This document shows, in pieces, positions 28,836 through 38,800 of a stretch of DNA of 64,000 nucleotides. Source of the DNA: an uncultured Bacteroides sp. (lineage in GTDB: Bacteria; Bacteroidota; Bacteroidia; Bacteroidales; Bacteroidaceae). The translations under genes and the position numbers were made by a program. Numbering within the stretch: position 1 is the first letter of the stretch; every line of letters begins with the position of its first letter. Below the pieces are notes generated by a model. That model worked only from the letters and a program-made list of their open reading frames with translations, searched no databases and was not told the origin of the DNA. The stretch is from assembly GCA_946628545.1 (NCBI GenBank), contig CAMOWU010000005.1, positions 1 through 64,000 of the forward strand, written 5' to 3'.

Positions 28836-30590
28836 ATGAAGAATCATTTCAAGATATTATCCCTGATTGGCTTAGTGTCGATGTTTGCCACATCTGCCAT
28901 GTCGTGTTCATCAAGCGATGATGACAATGGGGGAAGCAGCGCGGTGGAGTTCAAGGTCTCGAAAACGGATCTGACCTTCTCCACTACTGGCGGTGCAACT
29001 ACCATCTCTGTGCAGGCGCCTCAGAAACCGACAGTCACCAGTGATGCCGCATGGCTTTCTGTGACAGCCGAGGCCACTAACTCACAGATTGTCTATCCTT
29101 TCAAACTGACGGCAACGGAAAATACTGAAACCAACGACCGCACTGCCACAATCACGGTATCGGTCAGTGGCAATACCAAGACCATCAATGTGTTGCAGAC
29201 TGCTTCCGATGGTCTTGTCATTGCGTCCGACAAGCAAGTGGCGGTGGATGCCGAAGGTGGCACTGTCACTGTAGCACTGCAGGCCAATGGAACCTACGAC
29301 ATCCAACTCTCGTCCGACTGGATCAGTCAGTCGGCTGAAGTGGGCACACGTGCCAATATGGCTGATTACAGCGAGACCTTCATCATTGCCAAGAACAATG
29401 GTGGAGAGCGTTCGGCTACCATCTCATTCACACTCAAAAACATCACCGAGAGTGTCACCATCACGCAGGCTTCAGGGCTCTCTAACACAGGCATCAACGC
29501 CACAGCCAAGGAGATTGCCAAGAACATGTACCCAGGGTGGAACCTTGGCAACACGATGGAAGCCTCGAATGGCGAGACCTCCTGGCAAAGCACCAAGACC
29601 TCGCAGCAGATCATTGACTTCGTCAAGGCACAGGGCTTCAAGTCGGTGCGCATCCCATGCGCTTGGTATATCCACAGCAACAACGAGACCATCGACGCTG
29701 CCTGGATGTCACGCGTGAAGGAAATCGTAGATTACTGCATTGCCGACGGACTGTATGTCTTGCTCAACGACCACTGGGACAGTGGATGGATCGAGGTGGA
29801 TGGATTCAAAGACACTTCAGAGGCAAATATCACTGCTAAAATAGCTACGCTGAAGAATTTGTGGACACAGATTGCCACAACCTTCAAGGACTACGACGAG
29901 CATCTGCTCTTCGCTGGATTGAATGAGCCTTTCCAGCAGTACGACCTCTTCAACAACAAACACAAAGAACTCACTCCCATCCTTGAACGCTACAATCAGG
30001 CTTTCATCGATGCCGTTCGTGCCACGGGTGGCAACAATGCCAACCGCACTTTGGTGGTGCAGGCTCCTGCCACCAATATGTCGTCGGCTACCGACAGCAG
30101 TGTCGGTTTCGACATGCCCGACGATGTGGAGGGATGCACGATGGTGGAGGTGCACTACTACGACCCATGGGATTTCTGTGGGGATGGTGGCACCACTTGG
30201 TTCTGGGGCAGTGGCAACCATGTCGCTGGCAGCACACACAATGCCTCATGGGGTGAGGAAAGCCACCTCAAGTCGCAGTTCGCCAAGATGAAGGCGAAGT
30301 TCGTCGATAAGGGCTATCCCGTCATCATCGGCGAGTGTGGTGTCAAATGGCGTCAAATCGGTGAAAACCAAGCTCAGCACGACAACTCCGTCAAGGCTTG
30401 GTTCAAGGAAGTGTGTCTGCAGGCCGGAAACAATGGACTTGTGCCTATGGTGTGGGACATCAACTCGGCCAACCAGAACGGAACAGAAGGAACGATGACC
30501 ATCCTCAAGCGCAGTGATTGCTCTGTGTTCTGTCAGCCTGCCATGGAGGGCATCACAGAGGGAGTGGCTGCCAGTGCATGGCCTTATTAA
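28836..30590 (+). CDS. Secreted BACON-domain GH5-family glycoside hydrolase
   Basis: Lipobox TSAMSCSSSDDD; BACON-like repeats (DAAWLSVTAEAT, SSDWISQSAEV); GH5 acid/base LFAGLNEPFQ and nucleophile VIIGECGVKW. Confidence 0.92.
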   Translation: MKNHFKILSLIGLVSMFATSAMSCSSSDDDNGGSSAVEFKVSKTDLTFSTTGGATTISVQAPQKPTVTSDAAWLSVTAEATNSQIVYPFKLTATENTETNDRTATITVSVSGNTKTINVLQTASDGLVIASDKQVAVDAEGGTVTVALQANGTYDIQLSSDWISQSAEVGTRANMADYSETFIIAKNNGGERSATISFTLKNITESVTITQASGLSNTGINATAKEIAKNMYPGWNLGNTMEASNGETSWQSTKTSQQIIDFVKAQGFKSVRIPCAWYIHSNNETIDAAWMSRVKEIVDYCIADGLYVLLNDHWDSGWIEVDGFKDTSEANITAKIATLKNLWTQIATTFKDYDEHLLFAGLNEPFQQYDLFNNKHKELTPILERYNQAFIDAVRATGGNNANRTLVVQAPATNMSSATDSSVGFDMPDDVEGCTMVEVHYYDPWDFCGDGGTTWFWGSGNHVAGSTHNASWGEESHLKSQFAKMKAKFVDKGYPVIIGECGVKWRQIGENQAQHDNSVKAWFKEVCLQAGNNGLVPMVWDINSANQNGTEGTMTILKRSDCSVFCQPAMEGITEGVAASAWPY

Positions 30591-30600
30591 CGTTGAAACA

Positions 30601-31260
30601 ATGAAGCAATTCCATTGTCTTTTCTCTATGCTGACGGCATGGTTGTTCGTGCTGCTGTTGACCTGTTCATGCAATGGTGGACAGGGCACGGACAGCCATG
30701 TCGCTGTCGGCCAGCATGACAATGGAAAACTCACGCCCTTCCCTGGCGTCAATGAATTGGTGGTCAACGGTGCCGATACGGTCTGCATCTGCTTAGGAGA
30801 GGACAATGGCTGGAAAATCATCTCCCATGACTCAAAACCGCATGACAATGATGTGATATGGCGTGATTCAGTGCTGAATGTGGGGCGGATCAACCAGAAA
30901 ACCACTGATTGCGGCAGCAAGCTCCTGGTCGCGATCGACAGTGTCAGAGACTTGGTGCTGAAGCATTGTGGGCAAGTCACCATCGAGGGACGACAAAAAC
31001 CTGTTCGGGACTTGTATGTCGAAATATCCAACTTCAACTCGTTCGGCTGCACCGCTCCTTTGCAGGCAGAAAATATCACTCTCAAGGTCGATGATGGCGA
31101 TTCCGCATCCATTGCCCTTGACTGTACACGTCTGAATGTCTATACTGCAAATACTTCTTTCTTGTCTCTTTCAGGACGCGCCGATACCCTCAACTGCTTC
31201 GGCGACACAGCTACTCTTCATACTGATTCAATCAATGTCGGCGTATTTCTCAGGAGGTAG
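30601..31260 (+). CDS. DUF2807-like (GIN) lipoprotein
   Basis: MKQFHCLFSMLTAWLFVLLLTCSCNGG signal/lipobox; right-handed-repeat-like beta segments. ORF track extends to 30514 but overlaps GH5; ATG 30601 preferred. Confidence 0.6.
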   Translation: MKQFHCLFSMLTAWLFVLLLTCSCNGGQGTDSHVAVGQHDNGKLTPFPGVNELVVNGADTVCICLGEDNGWKIISHDSKPHDNDVIWRDSVLNVGRINQKTTDCGSKLLVAIDSVRDLVLKHCGQVTIEGRQKPVRDLYVEISNFNSFGCTAPLQAENITLKVDDGDSASIALDCTRLNVYTANTSFLSLSGRADTLNCFGDTATLHTDSINVGVFLRR

Positions 31261-31310
31261 TGAACGCAGTTTGGGTAGAATAAGTCATAATCATCAAAAA
31301 ACAGTCACTT

Positions 31311-31344
31311 TTTGCCGAAATCTGAAAGATAAGATGTAAATTTG
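31311..31344 (+). promoter_or_regulatory. Candidate promoter for HTCS-1
   Basis: TTTG 31311-31314, N22, TAAATTTG 31337-31344. It overlaps the ORF-track start, supporting ATG 31444. Confidence 0.6.
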
Positions 31345-31443
31345 CAAATTGGACGGTGCACTGCCAATGAAAACGGACTGATTGGGGATGATGGAAGCTG
31401 GGTGCAGCGTCATAGAAAGAAACACACTAACCTCCCAGCAGAA

Positions 31444-34400
31444 ATGCCGAAAACATACAGATTATTTTTACTTACCATACTGACTATCTTATCTACACCA
31501 CTGCTGTCACAAGTGGAGCAGATGCCTTTTGCCGTACTCGGACTCAACGACGGACTGTCGAACACCAAAATCAACTGCATCCTGCAAGACCGACAAGGCT
31601 TCCTCTGGTATGGCACACCCTCAGGACTTGACCGATACGATGGTTTCCGCTTTAAGAACTACTTTTCCGACCCAGCCAATCCCTCCACACTACCCGACAA
31701 CTGCATCGAGCAAATCATGGAGGACAAGGACGGATACCTCTGGATACGTACCACCACTGACTGGTGCCGCTACAATCCCAGCAACGACACCTTCGAACGG
31801 GGACTGGACAAGTGGATGAACGAGCATGGTATTCACTCCACACCCAACAATATCTTTATCGACCGGCAGAAAAATATCTGGGTGGTGGTCAATGGCAAGG
31901 GATGCTACTTCATCAATGCCGACGGAAGCCTACAGACTATGGTTGAGGTTGGAACGGGAAAGGACAGAATGCCCGACGGGGTGGTCAGTGGCTTCGCTGA
32001 GGAGGATGGAAAGGCGGTCATCGTCTATAACGACGGAACACTGGTGAAGATCGACGCTAAAAACAAGAGAACGGCGTGGATCAACACCCATATCCCAGAG
32101 GCATATCCACTGAATTCCATGCAGAATGGAATCTACATCGACCGGCAGCACAACTATTGGATCTACAACACCATCACAGCACGTGTCTATGATTCCCGAC
32201 AGAAGGTCTGGTACGACAATGTGCGCCAGTGGATGACCGCTCAAGGCTATCCACCCTTTGCCTCCGAGATCATCATCAAGGACATGGATGAGGATAAAGA
32301 CGGGAGGCTGTGGATGGCTACCGAGCATGAGGGATTGCTCATGCTTGATGGAAAGGACCACACGGTGCACCAGTATATCAACGACCGCAACACACAAGGC
32401 GCATTGCCCGACAATACGGTGCAGAGCCTGATGATCGACTCCAACGAGGCGCTTTGGGTGGGAACTTACAAGAACGGAATCGCCTACAACTGGATTGGTA
32501 TGTCGCTCTTCCAACTCTGGAACATCGGTGATGTCTGCACCATCACCAAAGACCCTGCAACGGGCGATTACTGGTGCGGCACCAACGATGCCGGCATCAT
32601 CCGCTATAACCCCTTGACGCATCAGTCGCGACGATACACCAGAAATGAGACACATCTGGGCAGCGACGTAGTGGTCTGCTCGTTGACCGCCAGTGACGGG
32701 TCGTTGTGGTTTGGCACCTTCAACGGAGGACTGACCCGCTTCTCGGGTGGAATGTGGAAAACCTATATGCAGGGCAACAGTGGCCTTGCTAACAACAGCA
32801 TTTGGGCGCTTGCAGAAGACGAACAGGGGAACATCCTTGTCGGCACACTTGGTGGCGGACTGCAACTGCATAACCCCACAACAGGGGAGTTCAAAACCTA
32901 CAACACCTCCAACTCCTCCCTGACCTCCGACTACATCGCATCGCTCTTCAGCGACCGTCAAGGCAAGGTCTATATCGGGCACTCCGAAGGATTCAGTGTC
33001 TTCGACCCCCGTCAAGAGCAATTCCAGAACTATACACAAACTCGTTCAGGAAAAACCTTCCTCAGTCCCAGTACCAACCAAATGGTGGTGGACCGTCAAG
33101 GACGTTGCTGGATTGCATCCCTTTCGGGAGTGAATATCTACGACTTGGCGACCGACAGCCTTTACACCCTGATTCCTGAAACGGGACAAGAAAAATTTGT
33201 GGCTGCCTCCATGCAAGAAGACGCAGATGGCAACATGTGGGTCGCCACAGATAGAGGGGTCATCAAGGTACGGACCACCAAGGCGGACAACAACCTCAAC
33301 TTCAATGTCAGGATCTATCCCACTCAGAATGGTCGTCAGCGAAGGCAGTTCAACTTCCGAAGCATCTTCCTCGACGAGAAAGGTGACCTCTACATTGGAG
33401 GACAGGACGGAGTGAGCGTGCTGCACAGGGATGCCAAAGGACTGGAACGTGCCCCGTCCGAAGTGCTCTTCTCAGGACTGTCGGTTTTCGACACACCCAT
33501 CGAGGTGGGGAAGGCATACAACGGTAAGGTGCTCCTCACTCGCCAGCTCAACGAGACAAGAGAACTGACACTCGACTACGAAGACAACTCCTTCACTGTC
33601 CTTGTAGGTGCCACGCATCCCGTGCCGGCTTTCCCCTGCCGTTTCACCTACCGTCTTCTGGGTGCCACCGACAAATGGCTATCCACAGCTCTGGGGGTAG
33701 GGGAGATCACTTATTCCAACCTTCCACCAGGCAACTACATCTTGCAAGTGAAGGTGGTCGATATGGAGGGAAAGGAGATGGGAGGCATCGGAGAACTCAA
33801 AGTGCGCATCCAGCCGCCTTTCTACATGACCATCTGGGCCTACATCCTTTATGCGCTGCTCATCGGAGCGATGGTCTATTTCATCAACAGCATGTTCCTC
33901 CGTCGTCAGAAAGTGAAGATGCAGATGGAGCAGATCCGTCATGAAGCGCAGCATGAAAGACAACTGGAGCAGATGAAGATGCGATTCTTCACCAATGCCA
34001 GCCATGAGTTGCGGACACCGCTCTCACTCGTGGTGTCGCCCCTACAGCAACTGGCCAAGGACGAAACCGACGAGCATAAGCGGGGCAAACTCAACCTCAT
34101 CCTGCGAAACGCCGACAAGCTGCTGCAGTTGGTCAACGAGATGCTCGACTTCCGACGCCTCGACATGGGCAAGGAGAAACTCAATCTGGTCAATGGCGAC
34201 ATCGTGCAGTTCATCGGATCCATCTGCACCACCTTCAGCGAGTTGCAGCAGAAAAACATCCAATTGTCGTTCCAATCCAGCATCGACAATTTGCTGATGT
34301 CGTTCGACGACGACAAGATGGGCAAGATTTTCAACAACCTGCTCAATAATGCCTATAAGTTCACACCTGATGGTGGCAAGGTGAATGTCTCGATAACGAC

Positions 34401-35541
34401 CGACGTAGTCAATGGCGACCAGCACTTGAAGGTTGGTGTAGCCGATACAGGTGTGGGAGTCGCCGACAGCGAGAAGAAACATATCTTCGACCGTTTCTAC
34501 CAAGTGAAGGATAATAACAACATGGTGTCGGGTGGTAGTGGCATAGGACTGAACCTCACCAAGTCGTTCGTGGAGATGCATGGAGGCACCATTTCTGTAT
34601 CCGACAACGATGGGGGTGGAGCGCTTTTCACCATCGACCTTCCCGTGCGACTCGACGACTCGCTGAGGGTCATCGATCTTTCGCCTGCCGATGCCGCGCC
34701 AATGTTGCTGACCGACGGACAAACGGCTGTCGCTTCTGCAGAGAACCAACAGGAAGGACAAGGCGCGGCGTCGCGGACGATGAGGAAAGGAGAATATGAG
34801 GTGCTCATTGTCGATGACAGCCAGGACTTCCTCGACTTCATGTCGGAGGTGATGTCGGAGACCTATCGTGTGCGTGTGGCGCACGATGGCAAGGAGGCCT
34901 TGGAAAAGATTGAGGAGCGGCGCCCCGACATCATCCTCAGCGACGTGATGATGCCTGAGATGGATGGGGTGGAACTGTGCAAGCGACTCAAGCAGAATGC
35001 CGCCACACGCACCATTCCCTTCGTCATGCTCACAGCGCGCATCGCCTTGGAGCAGCGCATTGAGGGAATGGAGGTTGGTGCCGACGACTATATCACCAAG
35101 CCCTTCAATCTCGACATCCTCGCCCACCGCATGTCGAACCTCATAGGCTGGAGTAAGGGAATGCCTCGTCCGAAGATCATGCCGCAGGCCAGTGAGGTGG
35201 AGGTCACCTCGCTCGACGACAAGCTGGTGAAGAAAGCCACGGAATGTGTGGAGAAGTACATGGAGAACGCGGAGTTCTCCGTCGAGACTCTCAGTCAGGA
35301 ACTCGGCATGTCGCGTGTCAACCTCTACAAGAAGTTGCTGTCCATCACGGGAAAGACGCCTTCGGAGTTCATCCGCATGATTCGCTTGCAGCGTGGAGAG
35401 CAACTCCTGCGACAGAGCCAGTTGAGTGTGTCAGAGATAGCCTATAAGGTCGGTTTCAACAATCCCCGCTATTTCTCCAAGTACTTCAAGGAACAATATG
35501 GTGAAATGCCTTCCGACTACAAAGCGCAGCACGGGAAATAG
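31444..35541 (+). CDS. Hybrid two-component system regulator (HTCS-1): Reg_prop/Y_Y_Y sensor, HisKA, HATPase, REC, AraC
   Basis: DRQGFLWYGTPSGLDRYDGF repeats, NASHELRTPLSLVVSPL, GTGVGVADSEKKHIFDRFY...GGSGIGLNLTK, LIVDDSQDFLDFM, C-terminal AraC helices. Confidence 0.95.
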   Translation: MPKTYRLFLLTILTILSTPLLSQVEQMPFAVLGLNDGLSNTKINCILQDRQGFLWYGTPSGLDRYDGFRFKNYFSDPANPSTLPDNCIEQIMEDKDGYLWIRTTTDWCRYNPSNDTFERGLDKWMNEHGIHSTPNNIFIDRQKNIWVVVNGKGCYFINADGSLQTMVEVGTGKDRMPDGVVSGFAEEDGKAVIVYNDGTLVKIDAKNKRTAWINTHIPEAYPLNSMQNGIYIDRQHNYWIYNTITARVYDSRQKVWYDNVRQWMTAQGYPPFASEIIIKDMDEDKDGRLWMATEHEGLLMLDGKDHTVHQYINDRNTQGALPDNTVQSLMIDSNEALWVGTYKNGIAYNWIGMSLFQLWNIGDVCTITKDPATGDYWCGTNDAGIIRYNPLTHQSRRYTRNETHLGSDVVVCSLTASDGSLWFGTFNGGLTRFSGGMWKTYMQGNSGLANNSIWALAEDEQGNILVGTLGGGLQLHNPTTGEFKTYNTSNSSLTSDYIASLFSDRQGKVYIGHSEGFSVFDPRQEQFQNYTQTRSGKTFLSPSTNQMVVDRQGRCWIASLSGVNIYDLATDSLYTLIPETGQEKFVAASMQEDADGNMWVATDRGVIKVRTTKADNNLNFNVRIYPTQNGRQRRQFNFRSIFLDEKGDLYIGGQDGVSVLHRDAKGLERAPSEVLFSGLSVFDTPIEVGKAYNGKVLLTRQLNETRELTLDYEDNSFTVLVGATHPVPAFPCRFTYRLLGATDKWLSTALGVGEITYSNLPPGNYILQVKVVDMEGKEMGGIGELKVRIQPPFYMTIWAYILYALLIGAMVYFINSMFLRRQKVKMQMEQIRHEAQHERQLEQMKMRFFTNASHELRTPLSLVVSPLQQLAKDETDEHKRGKLNLILRNADKLLQLVNEMLDFRRLDMGKEKLNLVNGDIVQFIGSICTTFSELQQKNIQLSFQSSIDNLLMSFDDDKMGKIFNNLLNNAYKFTPDGGKVNVSITTDVVNGDQHLKVGVADTGVGVADSEKKHIFDRFYQVKDNNNMVSGGSGIGLNLTKSFVEMHGGTISVSDNDGGGALFTIDLPVRLDDSLRVIDLSPADAAPMLLTDGQTAVASAENQQEGQGAASRTMRKGEYEVLIVDDSQDFLDFMSEVMSETYRVRVAHDGKEALEKIEERRPDIILSDVMMPEMDGVELCKRLKQNAATRTIPFVMLTARIALEQRIEGMEVGADDYITKPFNLDILAHRMSNLIGWSKGMPRPKIMPQASEVEVTSLDDKLVKKATECVEKYMENAEFSVETLSQELGMSRVNLYKKLLSITGKTPSEFIRMIRLQRGEQLLRQSQLSVSEIAYKVGFNNPRYFSKYFKEQYGEMPSDYKAQHGK

Positions 35542-35558
35542 AAAAATAAGCGAAATAA

Positions 35559-35590
35559 TTTGATTATTATAAATATAATAATTATATTTG
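35559..35590 (+). promoter_or_regulatory. Canonical Bacteroidetes promoter upstream of the ATPase fragment
   Basis: TTTG 35559-35562, N20, TATATTTG 35583-35590. Confidence 0.6.
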
Positions 35591-35596
35591 CAATAA

Positions 35597-35809
35597 AAAC
35601 TATTTCAGTTGCTCTCGGCTATTTCGAAAGAAGGGTGGGTAAAAGGCATCACTTCTTCAGCTTTCATCAAGAAATATAAATTTCCTTCTGCCAGTTCTGT
35701 CCAGGCAGCTCTCAAGCCTCTGCTGAAATTAGATATCGTCACCAACGACAATGGGCAATATCGTATTTACGACTTTTTCTTCTCTCAATGGCTGAAAGCG
35801 AATTTTTAA
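35597..35809 (+). pseudogene. C-terminal remnant of an AAA-type ATPase (winged-helix end)
   Basis: (K)LFQLLSAISKEGWVKGITSSAFIKKYKFPSASSVQAALKPLLKLDIVTNDNGQYRIYDFFFSQWLKANF resembles the C-terminus of Bacteroidetes ATP-binding proteins. No ATG and no P-loop; upstream TAA in frame at 35594. Confidence 0.65.
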
Positions 35810-35818
35810 GTGCCCCCC

Positions 35819-38800
35819 TTATTGTTGCTTGCTCTTCACGTATTCGGTGGGGAGCACTCCGTAGTCTTTCTTGAAGCAGGATGAGAAATACTTCGGGTCG
35901 TTGTAGCCCACGCTGTATGCGAGGTCGGAGATGCGGATGGTAGGGTTCTTCTCCAGCACCTCGCAAGCGGTCTTCATGCGGATGCTGCGGATGAAGGCGG
36001 AGGTGTTCATGCCCGTGAGCGACTTGAGTTTCTTGTAGAGGGTGGATTTGGAGGTGCCTGTCTGGTCGGCAAACTGCTGCTGGTCGAAGTCGAAGTTGCC
36101 GATATTCTTCTGCACACAGGCGATGCAGCGCTTGAGGAACTCCTCGTCGGCAGAGGTCAGGTCGATGTCGGTCATCTCCACCAAGTCTTTCTTCTTCAGT
36201 TCCTTTTTCGTGGCTTGGCTGCGTTCCATCAGATTCTCTATGCGCGATAGCAACACTTTGGAATTGAAGGGTTTGGTGATGTAGGCATCAGCACCTGCGC
36301 TATAACTCTCAGCACGGTCTTGGTCGTCGCGTTTGGCGGTGAGCATCACGACTGGAAGGTGGGTGTAGTCTGTGTTCTCACGGATATGGCGAAGCAATTC
36401 CATGCCATCCATCACGGGCATCATGATGTCGGTCACCACAAGATCGACCGTCTCGTTTTCCAGAATCTCCAAGGCTTCCTGGCCGTTGTAGGCGGTCACT
36501 ACCTCGTATTTCGATGCGAGCAGATGCTGAAGGATGGCGAGGATTTCGTCGTTGTCTTCCACCACCAGCACTTTGCCTGTCTGCCTGCTGAGGGTGGTGC
36601 CAGTGGGTGCAGTCGCGTCTTTCTCTTCCTCTGTGTTTTCTTGCTGTGAAAGTTGTAAGGTGTATTGTTCGTCGATTTCCTCTTCGCTGAAGGCTGTGCG
36701 GTCGATGGGCAGGGTGATGGTGAAGGTGGTGCCCACGCCTTCCTCGCTCTCGAATTGGATCTCTCCATGGTGGAGCTGCACCAAGTCGCGGGTGAGCGAC
36801 AGGCCTATGCCGGTGCCGTAGGTGTTGAACTTGCGGTGCTCGCCTTCGTAGAAACGGTCGAAGAGGGTGGATTGTCTGTCTTTCTTGATACCCATGCCGT
36901 TGTCTTTCACGGTGATGACCACCTGTCTTGGGTCATCCTCTTTTTGCAGCATGCTCACCTGCACATAGCCCATCGGACGGTTGTATTTGGCGGCATTGGA
37001 GAGCAGGTTGTAGAGGATTTTGTCGAGTGCGTCGGCATCGAAATAGCCGAGTACGCTCTCTGGTGAGGTCACAATCGACAAGTGCAGTTGTTTCTTCTGC
37101 ATCAGGGGTTGGATGCTCTCGATTTCTCGCCGGCAGAAATCGGCGATGTCTCCTTTCGAAACCATGAGTCGGAGGTTGCCTGTCTCTGCCTTTCTGAACT
37201 GCAGGATTTGCTGGAGCAATCGCATCAGTCGGTTCACGTTGTTCTGTATCACCTGTTTGCCATCGCCCTGCATGGTGTCCATAGATGCGGAGATGATGGT
37301 GAGCGGGGTCATCAGGTCGTGGGTGATGTTGGTGTAGAACTGCAGTTTCTTGTGGTTGAGTTCTTCCACCTTGTCGGCTTCCATCTGGGCAATCTGAAGT
37401 TGTTGCCGTTCCATCAGGCGTGAACGGTAGTACCTGATGGAAGCATAGATGATGCCAATGGCGGCAAGGGCGTAGAGCAGCAGTGCCCACCAGCGCAACC
37501 AAAGCGGTGGAAGCACCACGATGGTCAGCCTGTTGTCTTGTTCCGACCAAAGCGACTGGGGATCAGCACCTCGCAGGCGGAAGGTGTAGGTGCCTGGTGG
37601 CAGGTTGCTGTAGTTCACAGTGTTGACTCCCTGTTCGGCATACATCCATTCCTTGTCGTATCCCTCCAGCATGTAGGCGTAGGCGGTGTAGGGCGTGGAG
37701 GCGAAATTGAAGGTGGAGAAATCGATGGAGAGGTTATTCTGGTCGGGGGGAAGCACCAGTTTCTGGGTGAAGGGTGGCAACAGATCCATTATTTCCTTGC
37801 GTTCTTTCATGGGGATGTCGCTCAGGTTCCTGCCGGCGATCTTGATGTTGGTGATGGTCACTTGGTCGGTGCCGGTGGCTCTGGGCAGACTGTCGGGATG
37901 GAAGGTGGCGAAGGCCGCCACACCTGCGAATGCCAGTTCTCCGTTCAGGCTGCGGGCTGATAGGTAGTTGCTGAAGCCTTTGAAATGAGCCAGACCGGCT
38001 ATGGTGTAGTAGTTGAGGTTGTTGATGCTGTTGTCCTTGTTGACGCTGAGGCTCAGCAGGCTTTGGTGGGTGGCCATCCAGAGTGTGCCGTCGTCGGTGG
38101 TTTCCAGGGAATAGAGGCTTTCGGTGGGGATATTGAAACGTCGGTTCATGCACACGAAGTCGTCGGTGGTTTTATCGTAGAGCATGAGGCCGATGTTGTG
38201 GGAGCATGCCCAGATGCGGTGGCTCTTGTCTTCCACAATGTTTATGGCGTCGTTGATTCTGTAGGTGGAACCTTGGGGTGTCACATAATGGCGGGCGTGT
38301 AGGGAGTGTGGGTTGTGGATGTCGCCGGTCAGATGGATGAAACCCGTGTTTCGGGTGGTGAGCCATACGCTTCCGTCGCTGGCGAGGGTGATACGTTGCA
38401 CGTGTGCGTTGTCCAGGCTGTCGATGTTGGCCAGGCTGAAGCCCTTGCCGTTGCTGTAGATCACGCTCAGCCCATGCCAGCCTCCTACGTAGATGTTGCC
38501 TGTCTTGTCCTCGGCGAAGGAATAGACGCAGTTGTCGGTCAGCCAGTTGGTGTTGCTCTTGTCAAAGGTTTGCAGTGTGCCTGTGGTTTTGTCATAGACC
38601 ATGATGCCGTTTTCCTGAGTGCCGAAGTAGATGAGGCCTTGGCTGTTGCGAAAGACGGTGTTGACCTTGTCGGGCAGTGCCGTGACGATGGATGTGGGCA
38701 GATGATCGGCGGTTTTGTCGCTGTGTCCGTCCCTGCCGATGCATTTGGCTCCTCCATGTGTCAGTGCGAGCCAGAGGTTGTTGTCGCTGTCGAAAGCCAG

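Noticed and set aside
34042-35403. 453-aa minus-strand ORF opposite HTCS-1; also 31930-33039, 20566-21606, 55265-56338, 61434-62474
   Set aside because: Fully antisense to well-supported CDSs, with no recognisable motifs or start signals.
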